NCBI GenBank assembly: GCA_050701815.1
Contig: JBOGDL010000320.1
Coordinates: 1-11,793 of the forward strand
DNA length: 11,793 nt
Direction of reading: 5' to 3'
From: WHSM01 sp050701815
GTDB lineage: Bacteria > Actinomycetota > Actinomycetes > Mycobacteriales > Micromonosporaceae
A model generated the notes under the pieces. It saw only the letters and a program-made list of their open reading frames with translations. It ran no database searches and was not told the origin of the DNA. Positions 6,474 to 11,793 of this stretch are shown one piece after another (positions within the stretch are counted from its first letter, which is position 1; each line of letters opens with the position of its first letter). The position numbers and the translations under genes were made by a program.

Positions 6474-7477
6474 GATCGCGGCCCGGCGCCCGGATCGGCG
6501 CCCGGCAAGGCGCCCCGTCGAGTGCGCGGTGGGACGCTCGGACGGGCGCCGATGCGGGCCACCGCGTCAGCGGCGAGCGCGGCGGCGTGGCCCAGCACCT
6601 GAGGCGGGGCCTGACCGGCGAGGTAGCCGATCACGGCGCCGGCCGCGAAGGCGTCGCCCGCGCCCGTCACGTCCACCGCCTGGGCCGACACCGCGGGCGC
6701 CGTGGCTGTGGCGCCGTCGCTGGCCGCCCATACGGCGCCGTCCGGCCCGAGCTTGACGATCACCACGTCCGCGTACGCTGTCAGCGCTCGCGCCAATTGC
6801 TCTGGCGGCTGCGTCGGGTCGCCAGCCGCCGCATGGTCGGCCGTCAACGCTCGAGCCTCGTCCAGGTTCGCCAGGAGCAGGTTGACTCCCCGAGTCCATT
6901 CCAGAAACGCCTTCGGCCCCACCCGCCGCAGCGGATTCGCCGAGGCCGCGTCCACACTCACGGACAGGCCCGCCGCGCGGGCCGCGGCCAGAGCGTGCTG
7001 TCCGGCGGCTCGGGAACCCCGGTCCAGCAGGGTGTAGCCCGACAGGTGAAGGTGGACGCAGTCCCGGGACTGGCGCAGCGCGGCGTCGACGTCAGCGGGG
7101 GTCAGGCTCGCGTTGGCGCCGCGATCGGAGATCATGCTGCGCTCGGCGCCGGTTGCCAACACGATCACGGTCCCGGTGGCTTCTTCTCGTCGCGCCACCG
7201 CGCAGGTCACCCCGTACGCCTGCAGTTCAGCGACGCGCTGCTCGCCGATCGCGTCGTCACCCACCGCCGCGACCAGGGTTGCCCGAGCGCCCGCGTACGC
7301 CAACCAAGCCGCCGTGTTCGCGGCGGCGCCCCCACCGGTCATGGTGACCGTGGCGGTGACATCACTCCCCTCGGCCACCGGGTCAGCCGCGACCGCCATC
7401 ACGTCCGTGACCAGGTCGCCCACCACCACGACGGAGCCAGCCAGTTCTGAGACCACTGACTGGACGTACGCGCTCAC
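6470..7477 (-). CDS. psuK: PfkB-family kinase, probable pseudouridine kinase
   Basis: This 335-residue ribokinase-fold sugar or nucleoside kinase has the N-terminal substrate-side motif GGGAAANTA (48-56). The C-terminal PfkB signature is VDVTGAGDAFAAG (268-280), with Asp275 as the expected catalytic base. In-between elements include VSVDAASANP (173-182), LLLANLDEARAL (200-211) and VIVKLGPDGA (239-248). Because it is coupled to psuG, the likely job is phosphorylation of pseudouridine to pseudouridine 5'-phosphate, the substrate of PsuG. The fold itself does not prove the substrate; adenosine or ribose kinases share it. The start is GTG, lying in the GTGA overlap with the psuG stop (7474-7477). 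The C-terminal 20 residues are Pro/Ala/Gly-rich and look disordered. It overlaps the next gene by 4 nt. Confidence 0.85.
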   Translation of the reverse strand: MSAYVQSVVSELAGSVVVVGDLVTDVMAVAADPVAEGSDVTATVTMTGGGAAANTAAWLAYAGARATLVAAVGDDAIGEQRVAELQAYGVTCAVARREEATGTVIVLATGAERSMISDRGANASLTPADVDAALRQSRDCVHLHLSGYTLLDRGSRAAGQHALAAARAAGLSVSVDAASANPLRRVGPKAFLEWTRGVNLLLANLDEARALTADHAAAGDPTQPPEQLARALTAYADVVIVKLGPDGAVWAASDGATATAPAVSAQAVDVTGAGDAFAAGAVIGYLAGQAPPQVLGHAAALAADAVARIGARPSVPPRTRRGALPGADPGAGPRS

Positions 7478-8400
7478 CCGTCGCTCGCTGAGCCGCCGGC
7501 GGCCACCGCGATCCGGGCGGCCAGCTGCGCGTTGCGGAGAATGATCCGCTCGTTGACCTTCAGGCTCGCCCCTCCGGTGGCGCGGTGGAAGTACGCCAGC
7601 AGGTACGGCGTCACCTGCTTGCCGGCCACCCCCTCAGCCTCCGCCCGCGCCAGTCCTTCGGCCAGCACCCGGTCATGCAACCCGGGATCAAGCTGTTCGG
7701 ACTCCGGCAGCGGGTTGGCGACCACGGTCGCGCCGGCGGCTCGCTGGGCCCGGCGCGCCGTGAACACCCGCGCCGCCTCCTCCGGCGTGTCAACGGACCA
7801 GTCGATGGTGCTTCCTGAGTTGGCGAGGTAGAAGCCCGGGAAGTCACGGGTGCGGTATCCCAGCACGGTGACCCCGAAGGTCTCCAGCCGCTCCAAGGTC
7901 GCCGGCACGTCCAGGATCGACTTCACCCCGGCGCACACCACGCAGATCGGCACGTCGCGAAGCGTGATCAGATCGGCGGATTCGTCGAAGCTGGTGTGCG
8001 CCTGCCGGTGCACTCCTCCCAGCCCGCCGGTCGCGAACACGCCGATGCCCGCCTGCACGGCCAACACGGATGTGCTCGCCACAGTGGTCGCGCCGTCCGC
8101 GCCCGCCACCACGGCAGGGGCCAGGTCTCGCGGCGAGAGCTTCAGCACATCCTCGGACTTCGCCAGGCGCGCGAGCTCCTCCTCGTCGAGGCCCACTGTG
8201 ATCTGGCCCGCGATCACCCCGATGGTGGCTGGGGTCGCGCCCGCGTCACGTACCGCCTGCTCGGTTTCCCGCGCCACCCTCAGGTTGTCGGGCCAGGGCA
8301 GCCCGTGGGCCACGATGGTGCTCTCCAACGCGACCAACGGCCGACCGGCTCGTAGCGCGCTTGACACGGCTCGGCCGTGTCTGACATCCCATCCGGGCAC
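7474..8400 (-). CDS. psuG: Pseudouridine-5'-phosphate glycosidase
   Basis: PsuG splits the C-C glycosidic bond of pseudouridine 5'-phosphate to uracil and ribose 5-phosphate, in the cytoplasm. The 308-residue length fits the family (about 310). Visible family motifs are ALESTIVAHGLPWPDN (24-39), KLSPRDLA (87-94), ATGGLGGVHR (123-132), CAGVKSILD (156-164) and KVNERIILRNAQLAA (281-295). By comparison with E. coli PsuG from memory, Lys160 is the Schiff-base lysine, and Glu26, Lys87, Asp143 and Asn283 are the other active-site residues. All are present, so the enzyme should be active. It is the first gene of a three-gene operon. The start is GTG at 8400; a -10-like TACTGT ends 6 nt upstream, so the message may be leaderless. 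A GTG at 8367 is a less likely start. Confidence 0.95.
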   Translation of the reverse strand: MPGWDVRHGRAVSSALRAGRPLVALESTIVAHGLPWPDNLRVARETEQAVRDAGATPATIGVIAGQITVGLDEEELARLAKSEDVLKLSPRDLAPAVVAGADGATTVASTSVLAVQAGIGVFATGGLGGVHRQAHTSFDESADLITLRDVPICVVCAGVKSILDVPATLERLETFGVTVLGYRTRDFPGFYLANSGSTIDWSVDTPEEAARVFTARRAQRAAGATVVANPLPESEQLDPGLHDRVLAEGLARAEAEGVAGKQVTPYLLAYFHRATGGASLKVNERIILRNAQLAARIAVAAGGSASDG

Positions 8401-8406
8401 GGCACG

Positions 8407-8412
8407 ACAGTA
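8407..8412 (-). promoter_or_regulatory. psuG: -10 element of a probable leaderless psuG promoter
   Basis: On the minus strand TACTGT (8412-8407) is followed by six bases and then the GTG start at 8400. A transcript beginning seven nt after the hexamer would start exactly at the G of GTG, the usual geometry of actinobacterial leaderless messages. There is no Shine-Dalgarno sequence and no good -35 box upstream. Confidence 0.5.
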
Positions 8413-8530
8413 CGTCGCGACTCAAAGTCAGCGGCGCCTGGCCGGGAAGAATCACCGGACCGCTTCGCGGCCCCGCCGTTGACACTCGATACCGTGAGTC
8501 ACCACCACCATCGAGGGGGACGAGACCAGC

Positions 8531-8953
8531 GTGCGAGCCGTGGTGCAGACAGTGAGCCGGGCGAGCGTGACCGTGGACGGCGCCGTGGTCGGCGCGATCG
8601 GCGAGGGCCTGCTGGTGCTGGTGGGGGCGACGCACACGGACACCGTTGAGGACGCCGAGAAGCTTGCTCGCAAGGTGCACCAGCTGCGGATCTTCGATCA
8701 GGACCGGTCAGCGGCGGACGCCAATCTGCCGGTGTTGGCGGTCAGCCAGTTCACCTTGTACGGGGACGTGCGCAAGGGACGCCGACCTTCCTGGACGGCG
8801 GCAGCCCCCGCCGAGCTTGCCGAGCCGCTGATCGACGCGTTCACCGAGGCGCTGCGGCGAGCCGGAGCGGAAGTCCAGACCGGCAAGTTCCAGGCGAAGA
8901 TGCTGGTCGAGAGCGTCAACGTCGGTCCTCGGACGCTGATCCTGGAAGTGTGA
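8531..8953 (+). CDS. dtd: D-aminoacyl-tRNA deacylase
   Basis: Dtd hydrolyses D-amino acids (and glycine mischarged on tRNA-Ala) from tRNA, protecting translation. The 140-residue protein shows MRAVVQTVSRASVTVDG (1-17) and IGEGLLVLVG (23-32). The catalytic SQFTLYGD (72-79, the SQxT motif) runs into VRKGRRPSW (80-88). The Gly-cisPro motif is NVGPRTL (130-136). The usual form of the last is N-x-G-P-V/M/F-T, so Arg134 after the cis-Pro is unusual, while Gly132-Pro133 are kept. The start is GTG with GAGGGGGA at 8513-8520, ten nt upstream. TACCGT at 8490-8495 could be a -10; TTGACA at 8479-8484 is too close to it to act as its -35. It is divergent from psuG and convergent with spo0M. Confidence 0.95.
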   Translation: MRAVVQTVSRASVTVDGAVVGAIGEGLLVLVGATHTDTVEDAEKLARKVHQLRIFDQDRSAADANLPVLAVSQFTLYGDVRKGRRPSWTAAAPAELAEPLIDAFTEALRRAGAEVQTGKFQAKMLVESVNVGPRTLILEV

Positions 8954-8992
8954 GGCAGTTCGGCGACGGACCAGGTCGCCACCGCCCCGGAC

Positions 8993-9020
8993 CGCGCGGT
9001 CGGCGCGGGCTGACCGCGCG
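8993..9020 (+). terminator. Possible hairpin terminator after dtd
   Basis: CGCGCGGTC at 8993-9001 pairs perfectly with GACCGCGCG at 9012-9020 across a 10-nt loop. No U tract follows. It lies next to the stronger, oppositely directed terminator at 9031-9080, so the two together separate the convergent dtd and spo0M genes. Confidence 0.45.
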
Positions 9021-9030
9021 CCGCGCGCCG

Positions 9031-9080
9031 AAAAAGGTCGAGGGACCCCTGAGCTGTGTCGCATCAGGGATCCCTCGATC
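9031..9080 (-). terminator. Rho-independent terminator of spo0M
   Basis: A 17-bp stem with two mismatched positions (9036-9052 with 9064-9080) encloses an 11-nt loop. Read on the minus strand, the stem is followed at once by TTTTT (9035-9031). The direction of the T run assigns it to the spo0M gene, whose stop is at 9134. Confidence 0.85.
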
Positions 9081-9133
9081 ATGAGAAGGCGCCGCGGCCC
9101 GCGCACCACCGCAGGTTGGTCAGAACAGGTTGC

Positions 9134-9922
9134 TCAGAAGAACAGGCCCCGCCGCTTGCATGCCTCTTGCAGCCAGCTGTCCAGCTGGGTCTCCCAGTTG
9201 GTCTGCCCCGCGGACGCGTAGTCGACCCGGAACAGACCGAAGGCGTCGTGACCTTCGGTCAGCATGCCGCCGCGCTTGTCCAGCTCCAGGACCATGTCCA
9301 TGTGCTGCGGGTTGGCGACGAACGTGACCTCGAGCTGGTTCATGGCGTTCGCGAACTGCGGGGCGGGGGCGAACTCGATCTCCTGGTAGAAGGGCAGCGT
9401 CTGGTTCACGCCACGAATCCGCCCCTCCTCCACGTCCGCGGTGCGGAAGTGGAAGCCGAGCCGGGAGAACGCCTCCAGCAGCCGCTCTTGAGCCGGCAAC
9501 GGGTGCACCGCCACCGGGTCGAGGTCGGTGGCGTCCACGGCCTTGGCCACCGCGAGTCGGGTGGAGAGCCCCATCGTCATACCGCGCAGCGGCTGACCGT
9601 ACACATGGGTCAGCGGGTTCTCCCAGGGCACCTGCATGTTGAAGGAGAACTGGTGACGGGTGCCCGGCGCCAGCGTAAACGCGCCCGACACCGGGACCTC
9701 GGCGAAGGTGCGGGTGCTGCGGCCCTCGTAGTCGCCGGACTCGTGCTCGACCTCGGTGACCAGCGCCACCGAGACATTGCTGATGTCGCTGGAGTGGTCG
9801 CCGCCGATGAGGTGAATCTCACCCTGCAGCGCCTCCCCCGGCCGGACGTTGGGGTTGGGCAACACCGTCTCCACGGACGGGCCGCCGACACCCATAGCCT
9901 TGAGCAACTTCTTAAAGACCAT
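9134..9922 (-). CDS. spo0M: Spo0M-like arrestin-fold sporulation control protein
   Basis: This 262-residue protein matches the Spo0M family (B. subtilis Spo0M is about 258 residues), a cytoplasmic arrestin-like beta-sandwich protein. In Bacillus it modulates sporulation; its role in actinobacteria is not established. Family features are the opening MVFKKLLKAMGVGGPSVETV, NPNVRPGEALQGEIHLIGG (23-41), the middle stretch GQPLRGMTMGLSTRLAVAKA with DATDLDPVAVHP after it, and the C-terminal hydrophobic end GLFF. The frame stays open to 10219, but the ATG at 9922 matches the family start and has AGGGAG about nine nt upstream. It is single-gene, with its own U-tailed terminator (9031-9080). It is divergent from the sigB-like gene, and that linkage may reflect shared stress or development control (inference). 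Confidence 0.92.
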   Translation of the reverse strand: MVFKKLLKAMGVGGPSVETVLPNPNVRPGEALQGEIHLIGGDHSSDISNVSVALVTEVEHESGDYEGRSTRTFAEVPVSGAFTLAPGTRHQFSFNMQVPWENPLTHVYGQPLRGMTMGLSTRLAVAKAVDATDLDPVAVHPLPAQERLLEAFSRLGFHFRTADVEEGRIRGVNQTLPFYQEIEFAPAPQFANAMNQLEVTFVANPQHMDMVLELDKRGGMLTEGHDAFGLFRVDYASAGQTNWETQLDSWLQEACKRRGLFF

Positions 9923-10336
9923 CTCCACCGTCTCCCTGATGAATGCGGACCTGGTCTTGCACACGCTAGAGGCTCTCCGCCAGCCGGACGGCGACGGCGT
10001 GCCGCCACAGCCGGTTTTCACGCCACGAATCCGCCGCCGGCGCCTTGACGGCGGCCCGCACCCTGAGCTGGCCTGCGAGCCTCGCCCGAATCTGTTGCGT
10101 ACCGAATTCGAACAGCACTCAGAGTCACGGCATGGGCAGATAGTTCGGCAACAATCCTGCAACTCGGCCGGACGAAACGGGTCAAAAGCAATCGATGCGT
10201 CGGCACCACGACACACCAACTCCCAACTTCATGCCACCCTGTCACCTGCGGTGCTCCAGGGGCAGTTCCACAAAGGCAGGATCGACGCCACAAGGGGGAA
10301 CGAACCGAGCACACGGAACGGGGAGGTTAGGGAACG
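9923..10336. promoter_or_regulatory. 414-nt divergent intergenic region between spo0M and the sigB-like gene
   Basis: No convincing gene is seen on either strand. The part from about 10100 to 10330 is visibly less GC-rich than the flanking coding DNA, as expected for promoters. A weak -10 for spo0M is TAGCGT on the minus strand (9968-9963). For the sigma gene, TTGACG at 10045-10050 has no -10 partner at 17 nt. GGGAGG (10321-10326) and AGGGAA (10329-10334) are ribosome-site candidates for the GTG at 10337. The position of the start sites is not settled. Confidence 0.5.
10017..10035. repeat. 19-bp exact direct repeat, also at 9405-9423
   Basis: TTCACGCCACGAATCCGCC occurs here, upstream of spo0M, and identically inside spo0M at 9405-9423, where its complement encodes part of GRIRGVN. 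The copies are 612 nt apart, a multiple of three, on the same strand. Chance identity of 19 bases within about 12 kb is improbable, but the origin is unclear. Confidence 0.7.
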
Positions 10337-11335
10337 GTGGCCCTACCACTAATCGACACTGAGCCAGACCTGATGGCTGGCAACTCAGCCGGACAGGCCG
10401 GCTACAGCGACGACCGTGGCGCGTCTGCGGACCTGGTACGCGCATACCTGAACGGCATCGGCCGCACCAAGTTGCTCAACGCCGAGCAAGAGGTCGACCT
10501 GGCCAAGCGGATCGAAGCCGGCCTCTACGCCGGCGAGCTGCTGACCAACCAGCCGGACGGGCTCGCGCCTGAACTGCGGGCCGACCTGCGGGCCATCGTC
10601 GCGCAAGGCAAGACAGCGAAGAACCACTTGCTGGAGGCCAATCTGCGGCTGGTGGTCAGTATCGCGAAGCGGTACACCGGTCGCGGGATGGCGTTCCTGG
10701 ACCTGATCCAGGAGGGCAACCTGGGCTTGATCCGCGCGGTGGAGAAGTTCGACTACACCAAGGGATTCAAGTTCTCCACGTACGCGACCTGGTGGATCCG
10801 GCAGGCGATTACCCGGGCGATGGCAGACCAGGCCCGTACCATCCGGATCCCGGTACACATGGTCGAGCAGGTCAACCGGATGGTGCGGGTACGCCGCGAA
10901 CTGTCAATGCAACTCGGCCGGGAGCCCCGCCACCAGGAGATCGCCGAAGTCCTCGGAGTGCCGACCTTCCAGGTGATCGAGCTGCTCTCGTACGACCGCG
11001 AGCCGGTCAGCCTGGACCAGGCGGTCGGCGAGGACGGCGACAGCGCCCTGTCGGACTTCGTGTGCCGTACCGACCCCCGTACCGACCCGGAGGACAACGT
11101 CTCCTACGGCCTGCTCCGGCACGAGGTGGAGGGCGTACTGTCCACCCTCAGCCCACGGGAGCAGGAAGTGATCCGGCTCCGTTTCGGACTCGACGACGGA
11201 CGGCAGCGCACCCTCGACGAGGTAGGCCGGGAATTCGGACTCTCCAGGGAGCGGATCCGGCAGATCGAAAAGGTCACGTTGCTCAAGCTGCGCCACCCGT
11301 CCCGGGCGAAGCGCCTGGAAGGGTACGTGTCCTAA
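10337..11335 (+). CDS. sigB: Group-2 (SigB-like) RNA polymerase sigma factor
   Basis: This 332-residue sigma-70 factor of the principal-like, non-essential class (SigB/HrdA-type) lacks the long N-terminal extension of SigA. Region 1.2 is ADLVRAYLNGIGRTKLLNAE (31-50). Region 2 covers about 96-178 and includes DLIQEGNLGLIRAVEKFDY and KFSTYATWWIRQAITRAMAD. Region 3 runs to about 255, and region 4 (265-327) has RTLDEVG and the helix-turn-helix LSRERIRQIE. The start is GTG with GGGAGG ten nt upstream; an ATG at 10373 would remove 12 residues. The segment after the sigma finger reads LSDFVCRTDPRTDPED where SigA has LGDFIEDSEAVV, and contains a 12-bp tandem duplication. No anti-sigma gene is adjacent. 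The symbol rests on class and location and is not proof of the same regulon as in mycobacteria. Confidence 0.93.
   Translation: MALPLIDTEPDLMAGNSAGQAGYSDDRGASADLVRAYLNGIGRTKLLNAEQEVDLAKRIEAGLYAGELLTNQPDGLAPELRADLRAIVAQGKTAKNHLLEANLRLVVSIAKRYTGRGMAFLDLIQEGNLGLIRAVEKFDYTKGFKFSTYATWWIRQAITRAMADQARTIRIPVHMVEQVNRMVRVRRELSMQLGREPRHQEIAEVLGVPTFQVIELLSYDREPVSLDQAVGEDGDSALSDFVCRTDPRTDPEDNVSYGLLRHEVEGVLSTLSPREQEVIRLRFGLDDGRQRTLDEVGREFGLSRERIRQIEKVTLLKLRHPSRAKRLEGYVS
11065..11088 (+). repeat. 12-bp perfect tandem duplication inside the sigB-like gene
   Basis: CCGTACCGACCC occurs twice in direct succession (11065-11076 and 11077-11088) and encodes the doubled RTDP at about residues 244-251, just downstream of the sigma-finger motif. 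It keeps the frame. Confidence 0.85.
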
Positions 11336-11392
11336 CCCCAACGGCGTGGTGGCCACTTCAGTGGTCGCGGGTGTCGACAAGTTCCAACGGCA

Positions 11393-11417
11393 GAGGCCGG
11401 CGCTCGGCGCCGGCCTT
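11393..11417. terminator. Hairpin between the convergent sigB-like and ATP-grasp genes
   Basis: AGGCCGGCGC (11394-11403) and GCGCCGGCCT (11407-11416) form a perfect 10-bp stem with the 3-nt loop TCG, extended by a G-T pair. There is no T run on either side. Its place between two convergent stops (11335 and 11458) makes a bidirectional terminator likely. Confidence 0.6.
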
Positions 11418-11457
11418 GCGCTGTGCCCATGATCTCGCGGTGTCCAGCGCGAGGGGT

Positions 11458-11793
11458 TCAGCGCAGCGGCTGTAGCCGGCGGGGGCCGGTGTCGGGGCGA
11501 TTCACCGTGGCGGACAGCCGCAGTGCCGCGTGCAGCACCGACAACCCCTCCCGGGCCACCAGCACCGGATTCAGCTCTACTGAACGCACCTGCGGCAGCT
11601 CGTCGACGAGCAGGCCGACCCGTACCAGCAGGCCCTGCAACACCGGTACGTCCACCGGAGCGGCACCCCGATACCCGAGCAGCAGCGGCGCCGACCGGAA
11701 TCCACGTACCAGCGCGGACGCGTCGACGTCCGACAGCGGCGCGGCGCGCCACACCTCGTCGCCGAGCAGCTCCGCTGTGGCGCCGCCGAGTCC
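11458..11793 (-). CDS. C-terminal end of an ATP-grasp acyl-CoA synthetase / Pat-like acetyltransferase (5' end outside window)
   Basis: The minus-strand frame is open to the window edge, giving 111 visible C-terminal residues. They match the end of the ATP-grasp domain of NDP-forming acyl-CoA synthetases and of the fused GNAT/acyl-CoA-synthetase-like proteins (Pat) common in actinobacteria. Typical marks are GLGGATAELLGD at the edge, AAPLSDVDASALVRGFR, APLLLGYRGAAPVDV and the near-terminal VRSVELNPVLV, where LNP is characteristic of the domain. The N-terminal GNAT and CoA-binding parts would lie outside, so lysine acetyltransferase (Pat) and true ligase cannot be separated here. A GTG at 11754 is not the start, because family sequence continues upstream of it. 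The last 20 residues (VNRPDTGPRRLQPLR) look like a disordered tail. Confidence 0.82.
   Translation of the reverse strand, partial: GLGGATAELLGDEVWRAAPLSDVDASALVRGFRSAPLLLGYRGAAPVDVPVLQGLLVRVGLLVDELPQVRSVELNPVLVAREGLSVLHAALRLSATVNRPDTGPRRLQPLR

Noticed and set aside
6587..7450. 287-codon open frame on the plus strand opposite the PfkB kinase gene
   Set aside because: It is antisense to a well-supported gene, and its Arg/Gly/His-rich composition is typical of shadow frames in high-GC DNA.
8479..8484. TTGACA as the -35 box of the dtd promoter
   Set aside because: At 16-18 nt downstream there is only CCACCA-type sequence and no TAnnnT hexamer. TACCGT at 8490 is only 5 nt away.
10045..10050. TTGACG as the -35 box of the sigB-like promoter
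   Set aside because: No TAnnnT hexamer lies 16-19 nt downstream, and it is nearly 290 nt from the start codon.
9923..10219. Extension of spo0M by 99 residues
   Set aside because: The extension is Cys/Arg-rich without family likeness. MVFKKLLKAMG is the expected family start and has a ribosome site.
10904..11752. 282-codon open frame on the minus strand across the sigB-like gene end
   Set aside because: It lies opposite the conserved sigma regions 3-4 and in a different frame from the ATP-grasp C-terminus. It is a high-GC shadow frame.

Overview
This window reads as chromosomal core DNA of a high-GC Gram-positive actinobacterium. The evidence is the strong G/C preference at third codon positions, the use of GTG and TTG starts, and several families known mainly from Actinobacteria: DUF7455, DUF3039, DUF3099, HrdB/SigA-type sigma factors and the actinobacterial HhH-GPD protein. 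A Micromonospora-like lineage is my impression from protein wording, but the sequence alone does not fix the family. I see no tRNA, rRNA, insertion sequence, integrase, phage gene or CRISPR array.

Layout. (1) 1-887: the 3' end of the principal sigma factor gene (sigA/hrdB), cut by the window edge. (2) 1154-1384: a small zinc-ribbon-like DUF7455 protein, followed by a strong hairpin terminator and a patch of short repeats. (3) 1586-3808, minus strand: an SF2 DEAD/DEAH-type helicase, with a DUF3039 protein upstream of it. (4) 3985-5909, plus strand: a class I methyltransferase, then an HhH-GPD DNA-repair-type protein whose stop overlaps the start of a DUF3099 membrane protein. (5) 5925-8400, minus strand: a tight three-gene operon of pseudouridine-5'-phosphate glycosidase (psuG), a PfkB-family kinase (probably pseudouridine kinase) and a small adenylate-kinase-like P-loop NTPase. 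Both junctions are 4-nt stop/start overlaps. (6) 8531-8953: D-aminoacyl-tRNA deacylase (dtd). (7) 9134-9922, minus strand: an arrestin-like Spo0M protein with its own U-tailed terminator. (8) A 414-nt divergent intergenic region. (9) 10337-11335: a group-2 (SigB-like) sigma factor. (10) 11458-11793, minus strand: the C-terminal end of an ATP-grasp acyl-CoA synthetase or Pat-like protein, cut by the window edge.

How it fits together. The sigA ... DUF3039 / DUF3099 ... sigB order recalls the sigA-sigB neighbourhood of mycobacteria (from memory), here with extra genes inserted, including pseudouridine salvage, dtd and spo0M. Themes are transcription initiation (two sigma factors), DNA repair (helicase, HhH-GPD), and nucleoside or translation quality control (PsuG/PsuK, Dtd). 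I found no clear new multi-gene defence or mobile system. The most notable points are a PafBC/RecA-NDp-like promoter before the helicase, altered residues and a 12-bp tandem duplication next to the sigma finger of the second sigma factor, an HhH-GPD protein without the canonical catalytic Asp, and an unassigned P-loop kinase coupled to psuG-psuK.
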